Both the position numbers and the translations under genes were made by a program. This document shows positions 1-6,651 of a stretch of 9,499 nucleotides of DNA, piece after piece (position 1 is the first letter of the stretch; the number at the start of each line of letters is the position of its first letter). Source of the stretch: Candidatus Methanovirga basalitermitum (GTDB lineage: Archaea > Methanobacteriota > Methanobacteria > Methanobacteriales > Methanobacteriaceae). Location: assembly GCA_031284445.1 (NCBI GenBank), contig JAISZW010000070.1:1-9499 (forward strand), given 5' to 3'. The notes beneath the pieces were generated by a model. The model saw nothing but the letters and a program-made list of their open reading frames with translations, did no database searches and was not told the DNA's origin.

Positions 1-169
1 ATTAGGTTACCTTTAAATATGTTATCAACATATACTTTATTGTGTGATATGGTGTTTCGCGTTTTCATAGACTATTAATATCACACATTCATTTTATTAA
101 TAATTTTTGGTCATAACAAATGTTATATGATTAAATATAACAATTGTTATCATCCGAATTTTTGACAGA
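1..169 (+). repeat. Left arm of a long inverted dispersed repeat
   Basis: This stretch matches the reverse complement of 9320-9499 at most positions with a few small gaps, and runs off the left edge of the window. Conserved landmarks are an inverted repeat, TGTGTGATAT at 41-50 and ATATCACACA at 78-87. These are followed by two palindromes starting 24 bp apart: a degenerate one at 113-126 and a perfect ATAACAATTGTTAT at 137-150. The shared stretch ends with TTTTTGACAGA at 159-169. Beyond that point the two arms enter different insertion-sequence remnants, so the boundary looks real. No reading frame is conserved between the arms. What the unit is remains unknown. Confidence 0.8.
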
Positions 170-386
170 ATCAAAGATGTGGATAATTTCATAAATCTTA
201 ATATACATTCATTCTGTTAAAAATTTCCTCAAAATAGATAAAGTTAAAAAAGAGAAATAAGATTATTCGTAAATTTAATCAATTACCAAAAATCGAAAAT
301 TTTCAGTAATGGATTATTAGAGTATTTAACTCTATTCATGGGGAATGAAGCAATATAAGAAAAAACTCCACACTTTTTTACACCCT
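164..386 (+). mobile_element. 3' remnant of a decayed insertion sequence with terminal repeat
   Basis: The + strand reads KDVDNFINLNIHS from 173, then after a frameshift SVKNFLKIDKVKKEK to a stop at 258-260. This matches the remnant on the minus strand near 4625-4677, which reads KNVDNFLKLTIP and then VKNFL, both in peptide and in DNA. The end at 359-386 is an A-run, CTCCACAC, a T-run and ACACCCT. It is almost identical to 5004-5032 and lies in the inverted orientation relative to the transposase frame, as expected for the two ends of one element. Only a few dozen codons survive and the catalytic part is missing. The family could not be assigned. Confidence 0.65.
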
Positions 387-594
387 CACCGAAAGACTTA
401 ATACATCATCATTCAATAATATTCTATGTAGTGTTTTTTTTTAGTTTCATAAATAATAGTATACACCACACAATTAATACTTTACTTTACGAACTACTGA
501 TTATTTGATTCATATCTATTTGAAGATTTTTATTTGTGTTTAAAATTGTTATTTAATTTGTTGTGATGCTCTTTAGGATCCTTTATTTGATAAT
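387..594. other. AT-rich intergenic region before the radical-SAM gene
   Basis: No reading frame or RNA was recognised. A TTTAAAAT stretch near 539-547 is a possible TATA element for the gene starting at 595. No good ribosome binding site stands in front of either candidate ATG (595 or 601). AGGATC at 572-577 is too far away to be convincing. Confidence 0.35.
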
Positions 595-1575
595 ATGTCG
601 ATGAATTTAGAAAACCGTTTTGATCAAACTTTTGTTGCTAAGGACAACAACTTAAAATATTCATTTGAATTAAAAGATGTTAAAACAATTCTAAATAAAA
701 GAAAAGGTGAAAGATCACTTTTCATTGGAGATTATAGTTTAAATCCTTATATGGGATGTTCATTTGATTGTTCATACTGTTATGTTAATGGAAGTAAATA
801 TGCTAACAAAACAAGCTCTTTAATAGTTAAATCAAATGCTTATGAATTAGTAAAAGCTCAACTAAAAAATAAAGCTAAACATGGTGAAAGAGCAATTATA
901 AATTTGGGTACTGCAACTGATTGTTATATGTCAATTGAGAGAGAATTAGGTTTAACAAGAGATATACTTAAAATAATCAATAGATTTAGGTTTTCAGTAC
1001 ATATAATCACTAAATCAGATCTTATACTAAGAGATATAGATATTTTAAAGAAAATTCAAAAATCAGCTATACTGCCTGGTGATGTTAAATGTGAAGATAA
1101 CACTATAAAATCAATTATAACATTTTCATTTTCTACCACAGATGATGAAATAGCCAAAATTTTTGAATACAATGCGCCTCGCCCATCTAAAAGATTAAAA
1201 ATAGTTGATAAATTAAAAAAAGAAGGTTTTTTAGTTGGTGTTGCTTTAATGCCCATTCTTCCATTTATTAGTGATGATGAGGATTGTTTAAATAAAATTT
1301 TCTCTGATTTTAAAAAACATGATGTTGATCATGTACTTCATGGTTCTTTAACTCTTTTTGGAGATAAAAACACTCACAGTAAAGTTAGATATTTAAATCT
1401 CTTAAAAGAAAATTATCCAGAACTTTATGATAAAACAAGTAAGATATTTGGAGAAAAAAATTATTTAAGTAAAAATTATCAGGAAAAGCTTAATAAAAGA
1501 GTTCATAAAATAGCTAATGATTTCAGTATCAAAACATCAATAATTAGCCAATATTTCAAAAAAGATATTATATAG
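595..1575 (+). CDS. SplB-like radical SAM protein (COG1533 type)
   Basis: This is a 326-residue protein with the radical-SAM cluster motif CxxxCxxC at Cys55, Cys59 and Cys62 inside NPYMGCSFDCSYCYVNG. These three cysteines would hold a [4Fe-4S] cluster that cleaves S-adenosylmethionine. Further on, GTATDCYMSIERELGLTR (about 105-122) and ITKSDLILRDIDIL (about 138-151) are typical of the family named after spore photoproduct lyase, which also holds many archaeal and bacterial proteins of unknown substrate. It is not HcgA, the radical-SAM enzyme of FeGP cofactor synthesis, despite the hcg genes nearby, which lie on the other strand. A second ATG at 601 is an equally possible start. The gene ends just before an IS630 remnant and looks intact. 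The family is secure; the reaction is unknown. Confidence 0.85.
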   Translation: MSMNLENRFDQTFVAKDNNLKYSFELKDVKTILNKRKGERSLFIGDYSLNPYMGCSFDCSYCYVNGSKYANKTSSLIVKSNAYELVKAQLKNKAKHGERAIINLGTATDCYMSIERELGLTRDILKIINRFRFSVHIITKSDLILRDIDILKKIQKSAILPGDVKCEDNTIKSIITFSFSTTDDEIAKIFEYNAPRPSKRLKIVDKLKKEGFLVGVALMPILPFISDDEDCLNKIFSDFKKHDVDHVLHGSLTLFGDKNTHSKVRYLNLLKENYPELYDKTSKIFGEKNYLSKNYQEKLNKRVHKIANDFSIKTSIISQYFKKDII

Positions 1576-1589
1576 GAATCCAGATGATA

Positions 1590-2240
1590 TTGACAGTTTT
1601 CAAATCTCCATCATAACGAACGAGAAAATTTAAACTTAAGACAATAAGAGCAATATCTTTCTCTAAAAGAAGACAAATGGTTACAATATCATCTAACTTT
1701 GCAGATGGTATGCATAATCTCAATATATCACATCCTTCTTAAAAAATTTAATTTTAATCATAAGGCAAATCTGGAGAAAATATGATAAAGTGGACACCAA
1801 TGATGTCTGCAAGGAACTGACTATATATACTCTTTAAAAGAACTATTAACATTCTCATTCTATATACATGATGATAAACAAGAAGCTGAAATAGTTGCAT
1901 TAACATTGCACTAAACCCCCCCCCCAAAAGGTAGGAAACGATGGACGATTAAACTCATCACAGAAACCCTTAAATGCAAGGAAGGTTCTGAAACTTTAAA
2001 CCCAACAACTGTTCGCCTTATATTAAAAAAAAATACACAAAACCATGAAAAAAAAGCAATTGTGTGCAATAAACGAAATTAATGACAAATACAGAGAATA
2101 GAATGTATAATATTTTTAGATATGTATGCTGAAGCAGTATAAACAAACTATCCGATTGTTTGTCTTGCAGAAGTCTAAACAACTTATTTGGAGATAAACG
2201 GAAAAGTTTTGCATTTTGTGAAATTAGCATATTTGGTGTG
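1590..2240 (+). pseudogene. IS630-family transposase remnant
   Basis: The + strand carries a recognisable but broken IS630-type transposase. The part before 1850 is patchy across frames, with fragments such as NERENLNL near 1615. From about 1882 it reads EAEIVALTLH, a stop, then TPPP, where the ten C at 1916-1925 encode the proline linker. After a one-base shift, 1930-2079 is open for 50 codons and reads GRKRWTIKLITETL then NPTTVRLILKKN, the winged-helix part. Next comes DMYAEAV, a stop, then YPIVCLAEV. In intact relatives the last piece reads close to PVVCLDEK, so the first catalytic Asp appears replaced by Ala at 2167-2169. Several stops and frameshifts make it certainly inactive. The catalytic C-terminus is absent, cut where the opposite-strand remnant begins. 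Confidence 0.75.
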
Positions 2241-2496
2241 AGACACCAAGATCATCAATAATATCTGGATAAAAGTTCAATTCATCAGTCACCATACCTT
2301 TTGAAGGCAAAACATTTAAATTTTCATTTAAAAAGTTCCTAACATACTCTTTATTAAAATCATCAGATATTACAAGTCATCTAATGATCAATTTTGTATT
2401 ATAGAAAACTGTCTGTCTGGAGTTTGTTTTGTAACCTGTAAATAGTTCTATTATTTCAACTGTTTTCTCTAAAAAGATTCCTTGGATTAAAGTGGT
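2195..2496 (-). pseudogene. Internal fragment of a second DDE-type transposase
   Basis: One minus-strand frame stays open for about 100 codons, apart from stops at 2377-2379 and 2224-2226. It contains FNKEYVRNFLNENLNVLPSK, then GMVTDELNFYPDIIDDLG, then VSHQIC, the second stop, and FHKMQN. The pattern VTD-x5-YP-x-I-x3-LG-x2-HQ-x-C-x-FH is characteristic of DDE transposases in which the Asp of VTD is catalytic and a CxFH-like segment follows. Both ends of the protein are missing. The fragment meets the IS630 remnant, which runs on the other strand, around 2195-2230, suggesting that one element inserted into or recombined with the other. It is non-functional. The exact IS family was not determined. 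Confidence 0.75.
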
Positions 2497-2499
2497 TGT

Positions 2500-2745
2500 C
2501 ATACTATAGTGTAGCACTTAATTTTTAACACAAATCAAAATATTACCATTAAAATTAAAAATTATTATTTTTTAAATAAATATTTAATATTTACTAAGTT
2601 ATTAAACAAAGATCTAATTATTCTTTATATTAAATAGTACTTATAATTTTGAGTTTAATATTTTAAATAAGAATTAAAACAAAATTTAAAAGATTTTCTT
2701 ATTTTGCCAAAAATATATGTCTAACTATAATAAATTATTTTAAAC
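2500..2745. other. AT-rich intergenic region downstream of hcgF
   Basis: No gene or RNA was recognised. On the minus strand downstream of hcgF there are several short T-runs (for example around 2711-2715 and 2684-2698) that could end transcription, but no clear single terminator stands out. The end near 2500 borders the transposase fragment, and no matching terminal repeat was seen. Confidence 0.3.
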
Positions 2746-3327
2746 TCATTTTTTGACTATTTTTACATTTTCAAATTGATTTATTTTATCTAAATCATTG
2801 TTTAGCAAACATGAAAATATTTTTAATGTTTTTGTAATTCCACTTTCTTGTCTTTTGAAAATAAGTTCAGATTCATTTAAACTAATGTCTGTTAAAGTTC
2901 TTAAATCAGCATAAACATCTGTGGTTGTTACAATGTCCAATTTACTGCTTGAAATAGTTATCCCACCTTTTCCAATTCCTGCCGTTGTTCCAATTCCTAC
3001 ATCAACATTTAAAAGTTTTTTTACTGCATTTGCCATTAAGGTGGATATAATTTTGTCTTCTTCTTCTTTATAAATCTTAACTCCGTTTATTACTTGGTAT
3101 GGTTCAGTTGGATTAATATTTAATATTTTTTTAAGACTATCTATGGATGGAAGAAATAGTGTGGAGCTTAAAATTAAATTTTTGTGAATGTCCTCTATGT
3201 TTCCATCTTTATAAATATCTTTAAGGTATTTGGACTCCAACTCTCCTTTATAACTTTGAATAAAACTGTGAATTTCCATTCCTACTTGTCCATGAGTAAA
3301 ACATTCAGCAGTAGCTATTTTTATCAT
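2746..3327 (-). CDS. hcgF: HcgF, FeGP cofactor biosynthesis protein (UPF0254 family)
   Basis: This is a 193-residue protein starting MIKIATAECFTHGQVG, the hallmark N-terminus of the UPF0254/HcgF family. In the FeGP pathway of [Fe]-hydrogenase (Hmd), HcgF binds the guanylylpyridinol precursor and forms a thioester through Cys9 after HcgE has activated its carboxylate. Here Cys9 is present (E8-C9-F10). A second conserved stretch, DVGIGTTAGIGKGG (about 109-122), is a glycine-rich, probably ligand-binding loop. The gene lies 10 bases behind hcgE on the same strand and has no strong ribosome binding site of its own, so translation probably follows from hcgE. The protein looks complete and cytosolic. 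Family assignment is strong; the pathway role is from family knowledge. Confidence 0.88.
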   Translation of the reverse strand: MIKIATAECFTHGQVGMEIHSFIQSYKGELESKYLKDIYKDGNIEDIHKNLILSSTLFLPSIDSLKKILNINPTEPYQVINGVKIYKEEEDKIISTLMANAVKKLLNVDVGIGTTAGIGKGGITISSSKLDIVTTTDVYADLRTLTDISLNESELIFKRQESGITKTLKIFSCLLNNDLDKINQFENVKIVKK

Positions 3328-3337
3328 GATTTTATCT

Positions 3338-3967
3338 TTAAAGTAATGATTTAATTATTTCTTTAGTTATAATGTTTGAGACATCATCTAAAACATAAGG
3401 TGTGATTGGAACTCCACTTGTAATGAATTTATTTGTGGATACTACTGTATGATTCTCCTCTATACCTTCCTTTCTAAGTAAATTAACAACGATGTTTTCA
3501 TTATCAAATTCTGAAATATCTTTTACAACAATTTCTTCTTCACCAATACCAAATATTCCTGCAGTACCTATTGTTTTAGATCCCATTTCATGGACTTTTT
3601 TAATTATATTTGATGCTATCTTTATTGTATCACCTCCAGCTAACTCTAGAACAACAACATCTCCTTTAATAATATTTAAATTTTCTTTTGTGATATTTAC
3701 TGGATTGCTAATTATGCTTCTATAGGCTTCTTCATGAGTAGAGAGACTTTTTATAAAATCAGTTTTGTATTCTCCAATTTTTCCACCGTTAAATAAAAAT
3801 ATCAGATCTGATTTAGATATTTTTTGACTATCAAAAAGAGATATTGTTTTTGGTCCACCTCTATGAATTTGTATGAGATTTATGGCAGTCCTAAGACCTA
3901 GTCTTCCAACACCAATTAAATCAACGGCTCCTTTAGGGATTAAACTATCTTCTATTTCTTGTATCAT
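3338..3967 (-). CDS. hcgE: HcgE, ThiF/E1-like adenylating enzyme of FeGP cofactor synthesis
   Basis: This 209-residue protein has a Rossmann-type nucleotide-binding loop near the N-terminus, DLIGVGRLGLRTAINL, with GxGxxG at Gly19, Gly21 and Gly24. It is followed by an acidic strand end, SLFDSQKIS, as in ThiF/UBA-type E1 enzymes. HcgE of methanogens adenylates the carboxyl group of guanylylpyridinol using ATP and hands it to HcgF. The immediately following hcgF gene makes this assignment much more likely than another ThiF-like function. The protein contains no cysteine, so it lacks the zinc cysteines and catalytic thiol of canonical E1 enzymes. The start at 3967 is supported by a strong GGAGGAG site at 3975-3981, 7 bases upstream. 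No other hcg gene and no hmd lies in this window. Confidence 0.82.
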   Translation of the reverse strand: MIQEIEDSLIPKGAVDLIGVGRLGLRTAINLIQIHRGGPKTISLFDSQKISKSDLIFLFNGGKIGEYKTDFIKSLSTHEEAYRSIISNPVNITKENLNIIKGDVVVLELAGGDTIKIASNIIKKVHEMGSKTIGTAGIFGIGEEEIVVKDISEFDNENIVVNLLRKEGIEENHTVVSTNKFITSGVPITPYVLDDVSNIITKEIIKSLL

Positions 3968-3974
3968 GATTATT

Positions 3975-3981
3975 CTCCTCC
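3975..3981 (-). promoter_or_regulatory. Strong ribosome binding site of hcgE
   Basis: The minus strand reads GGAGGAG, 7 bases before the ATG at 3967. It is the strongest Shine-Dalgarno sequence among the protein genes here and fixes the hcgE start. Confidence 0.85.
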
Positions 3982-4084
3982 GTGTACTTAATAGCTATTT
4001 GATCATCATATCCTCAATTTTTAATGACTCTTTTGAAAAAATACATGCTTATTATTCCATTAATAAGTGGTTATTGATTATTTA

Positions 4085-4102
4085 TTTTTTTTATAAAATT
4101 TT
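4085..4102 (-). promoter_or_regulatory. Possible TATA box for hcgE-hcgF
   Basis: On the minus strand an A-rich tract runs into TTTTATAAA, resembling an archaeal BRE/TATA element. Transcription would start near 4065 and leave a leader of about 100 bases. The region is so AT-rich that this is only a candidate. Confidence 0.35.
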
Positions 4103-4121
4103 TTTTATATAATATTTATTA

Positions 4122-4640
4122 TTAATCATATCCTTGATCATGTGGATTACCATTATGATCATACCAATAAACATGACACCAATTATCGTCAGGACCATCG
4201 TGTTCACCAGCAATGAAGACGCCTCTACTGAAATCAACATCATAAGCCACATGAGGCGAATCAATATGACCAAAGTCACAACCAAAGTCGAAGTACATAT
4301 TACCATCAAAATATATATTATCTCTCCAAGCATCAGGCAACCATACCATAGACCAATATGCCATAGAATCATTTTCTTTCATTAGATCATAAATTTGCCT
4401 TTGATCATTAGTATTTAACTCGTTAGTTACGAACATGCTCCTCTTTCTATTATTAGGATAAGTAGAACTATATCGTTCATTAGAAATAACAACCTGTTGA
4501 TCATGAGTCGTACCATGAGCAAGGGATAGTTAGATTAATTTTCCTGGATTTATATCACTATGATGATACTCATCATCAATACCAGCATTACTATAACCAA
4601 TTATGCTGATAGTTAAGGTAAGTATAAGGAAATTTTTAAC
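4122..4640 (-). pseudogene. Small exported protein, 5'-truncated and with an internal stop
   Basis: Read on the minus strand, one frame runs from 4640 to the stop at 4122. It begins VKNFLILTLTISIIGYSNAG, which looks like a signal peptide (Lys, hydrophobic core, small residues before a cut), followed by an acidic, His- and Trp-rich domain. There is no start codon: the frame runs straight out of the insertion-sequence remnant at 4625-5032, and the VKNFL part is shared with the copy at the left edge (216-230). A TAA stop at 4530-4532 splits the frame about 36 codons in. A 104-residue frame still opens at Met 4436 and contains WLPDAWRDNIYFDG and NWCHVYWYDHNG. The family was not recognised. It is probably a dead gene for a secreted protein, although the downstream 104 residues could still be translated. 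Confidence 0.65.
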
Positions 4641-5032
4641 AGATTAATGGTATGGTGAGTTTTAGGAAATTATCCACGTTTTTGGCTATTTTCCTAAGTG
4701 AAAAGCCTCTATTTTCCTTTGATTCTCTAACTTTATCATGCAACATGTTTTAAAAAAGCTTTTATTCTCTTTTTTTAAGGTTATCTAAACTATCCGAGTA
4801 TTTTCTATCGCAACTTTTACATTTTATATTCCCTTTTATCCAGTTCTCTGTCCTTCATTATATTTAAATTTTACTATTTCATCCAGCTTATTTTTTTTTT
4901 ATTTTATAGTGTGTTAACTGTATTTTTTGAGTATGGATTTTGTGTGAAAGATGTTTTTAGTAGAATAAAAGTTTGGGATGATTTTCAATTTTTTTCAAAA
5001 ATCGAAAAAAACTCCACACTTTTTTGCACCCT
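4625..5032 (-). mobile_element. 5' remnant of a decayed insertion sequence with terminal repeat
   Basis: The outer end at 5004-5032 is a near copy of 359-386. Inside it, the minus strand encodes broken transposase pieces. These are KLDEIVKFKYNEGQR around 4900-4850, then NWIKGNIKCKSCDRKYSD from 4845 with a CxxC zinc-binding pair. After two in-frame stops comes HDKVRESKENRGFSLRK followed by IAKNVDNFLKLTIP, a helix-turn-helix-like segment. This is the N-terminal third of a DDE-type transposase. The catalytic part is missing and the remnant ends at the truncated exported-protein gene. It and the fragment at 164-386 overlap only at the VDNF segment. The exact family is unassigned. Confidence 0.75.
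5004..5032. repeat. Terminal inverted repeat of the insertion sequence (partner at 359-386)
   Basis: G, an A-run, CTCCACAC, T6, GCACCCT. The partner at 359-386 differs by one fewer A and by A instead of G in the last block. Relative to the transposase frames next to each, one is the 5' end and the other the 3' end, so they are a proper inverted pair of one element family. Confidence 0.75.
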
Positions 5033-5106
5033 AATAATAGGTTATATTTAATAAAAGGTTGATAGCAATGAAAAATTTCTTAGGTTGATAACTATTGTAG
5101 AAAATC

Positions 5107-5182
5107 GTATATATGTTATCTTCTATAAATATTATTACATGATTAAATAATATAAATGGATTATTAAATTTAATTTAATCAT
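5107..5182 (+). promoter_or_regulatory. Candidate promoter and operator region of pstB
   Basis: An AT-rich stretch, AATAATATAAATGG near 5146-5157, could hold the TATA box of the pstB operon. It sits inside an imperfect inverted repeat whose arms are ATGATTAAA at 5139-5147 and TTTAATCAT at 5174-5182. An inverted repeat over the TATA and start region is where an archaeal repressor would bind, but no regulator is identified. In sequence this AT-rich, chance symmetry is possible. Confidence 0.35.
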
Positions 5183-5204
5183 TGATTTCATTAAAGGTTT
5201 GAAA

Positions 5205-5957
5205 ATGAATAGGATAGAAGTCGAGGATTTAAACATATACTTTGGTGAAGCACAAATTCTTAAAAATATCAATATTAATATCCCAGAAAATGCAGTTACT
5301 GCACTAATAGGACCCTCTGGGTGTGGAAAGTCCACTTTTCTTAGAAGTTTAAATAGAATGCATGATTCAAGTCCAAACTTTAGAAAAGAAGGAGATATAT
5401 TCTTAGATGGTGATGAGATTTATTCTCCTAAAATGGATGTTGTTGATTTGAGGAAAAAAGTTGGTATGGTTTTTCAAAAAGCTAATCCATTTCCAAAATC
5501 AATTTATGAGAATGTTGCTTATGGAATTAGAATTCATGGAATAAGTGATGAGGATTATATCGCTCAAGTTGTGGAAGATAGTTTAAAATCAGCTGCTTTA
5601 TGGGATCAGGTGGAGGATAAAATGGATAACTCTGCTTTAAGTCTTTCAGGCGGTCAACAACAAAGATTATGTATCGCAAGGACAATAGCTAACAAATCCG
5701 AGATTATCTTAATGGACGAACCTTGTTCTGCACTTGATCCAATAGCAACATCTAAAATAGAAGAGCTTATTCATAGGCTAAAGAAGAGTTATACTATAAT
5801 CATTGTAACCCATAATATGCAACAGGCAACAAGAGTTTCAAAATACACTTCATTTTTCTTGAGTGGGGAAATTATTGAAAGTGATTTAACTGAAAAACTC
5901 TTTGTGAATCCTCAAAATAAGAAAACTGAGGAATATATTACTGGAAGATTTGGTTAA
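5205..5957 (+). CDS. pstB: PstB, phosphate ABC transporter ATP-binding protein
   Basis: This is a complete ABC ATPase of 250 residues that would power high-affinity phosphate uptake through the PstC-PstA channel. Seen in order are Walker A GPSGCGKST (36-44), the Q-loop Gln91, the signature LSGGQQQR (147-154), Walker B IILMDEP (167-173) and the H-loop His203. FQKANPFPKSIYENVAYG and the C-terminal TEEYITGRFG are typical of PstB rather than other importers. The frame also opens with a TTG at 5199, but the ATG at 5205 lies 6 bases behind AAAGGT (5193-5198) and is preferred. phoU follows after 13 bases. The usual pstS, pstC and pstA genes are not upstream; the 5' side borders an insertion-sequence remnant. 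Confidence 0.96.
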   Translation: MNRIEVEDLNIYFGEAQILKNININIPENAVTALIGPSGCGKSTFLRSLNRMHDSSPNFRKEGDIFLDGDEIYSPKMDVVDLRKKVGMVFQKANPFPKSIYENVAYGIRIHGISDEDYIAQVVEDSLKSAALWDQVEDKMDNSALSLSGGQQQRLCIARTIANKSEIILMDEPCSALDPIATSKIEELIHRLKKSYTIIIVTHNMQQATRVSKYTSFFLSGEIIESDLTEKLFVNPQNKKTEEYITGRFG

Positions 5958-5970
5958 GAAGGATTAAAAA

Positions 5971-6642
5971 ATGTCAAGTGAATATCCAAGTACAACATTT
6001 AAAAAAAGAATTAACAACATAAAAAAAAGTATTGAAAATTTAGGCATGATTACAATTGAAGCTCATAGAAAAACTATCTCTTTATTAAATAATTATGATT
6101 ATAAAATAGCTAAAGAAGCTATTGAGTATAGTGATGAGATCAATGATCTTGCATTTGAATTAGAGAAAATGTGTATAACATTTATAGCTATTGAACACCC
6201 AATTGCTAGAGATTTAATTTTCGCTGAATCAACCATCAAAGTTAGTAGTCATTTAAATAGAATTGGAGTTTTAATTTCAAAAATTGCAAAAGGATTTGAA
6301 TCAGTTAAAGATGTGAAACTTCCAGAAAGATTATCAGAAGATTGTCAATATATGGGTATTTATGTTCAAATGATGTTAAGCAAATCAATTAATGGTTTTT
6401 TGGATAAAAATAATACTGTAGCAGTTGAATTAAAAGAAGACGATCTTAAAGTGGATGATTTGTTTGATTCAATACTTGGTCAACTTACCGACTTAATGTC
6501 CAGCAACCCAGATTATATTTCATCAGCAATGAAATTAATTTTCATTGCAAGATATCTTGAAAGAATTGGAGATAGAGCAGTTAACATTGGTTCAAGAACG
6601 ATTTTCATGCTTAATTTCAAAAAAACTAATGATTTAATATAA
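5971..6642 (+). CDS. phoU: PhoU-family phosphate signalling protein
   Basis: This 223-residue, all-helical protein is built of two related three-helix halves. The second half carries the family motif ERIGDRAVNI (197-206). The first half has the weaker counterpart HLNRIGVLISKIA (94-106). Acidic residues at Glu52, Asp55 and Asp59 fall where PhoU proteins bind metal ions. PhoU couples the activity of the Pst transporter to phosphate signalling and is usually encoded beside pstB, as here. An AGAAGGA site starts right after the pstB stop and precedes the ATG by 7 bases, so the two genes are surely co-transcribed. Length and ends are normal for the family. No histidine kinase or response regulator (PhoR/PhoB) is seen in this window. 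Confidence 0.93.
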   Translation: MSSEYPSTTFKKRINNIKKSIENLGMITIEAHRKTISLLNNYDYKIAKEAIEYSDEINDLAFELEKMCITFIAIEHPIARDLIFAESTIKVSSHLNRIGVLISKIAKGFESVKDVKLPERLSEDCQYMGIYVQMMLSKSINGFLDKNNTVAVELKEDDLKVDDLFDSILGQLTDLMSSNPDYISSAMKLIFIARYLERIGDRAVNIGSRTIFMLNFKKTNDLI

Positions 6643-6651
6643 GGTGGTTAA

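Noticed and set aside
1620..1690. Zinc-finger-like YCSYC on the minus strand
   Set aside because: It resembled the start of a transposase, but the surrounding frame is broken and the + strand fits an IS630 N-terminus slightly better, so it is probably chance.
2018..2230. 70-codon frame on -
   Set aside because: It overlaps the IS630 remnant and the DDE fragment in other frames and encodes a low-complexity hydrophobic peptide.
3492..4112. Frames on + opposite hcgE (3492-3725 and 3873-4112)
   Set aside because: They are antisense shadows of hcgE without independent evidence.
4091..4372. 93-codon hydrophobic frame on -
   Set aside because: It is an out-of-frame reading of the exported-protein sequence; its Ile/Met-rich content comes from AT-rich codons.
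5193..5204. TTG start of pstB at 5199
   Set aside because: The ATG at 5205 is at a proper distance from AAAGGT, while TTG would directly abut it.
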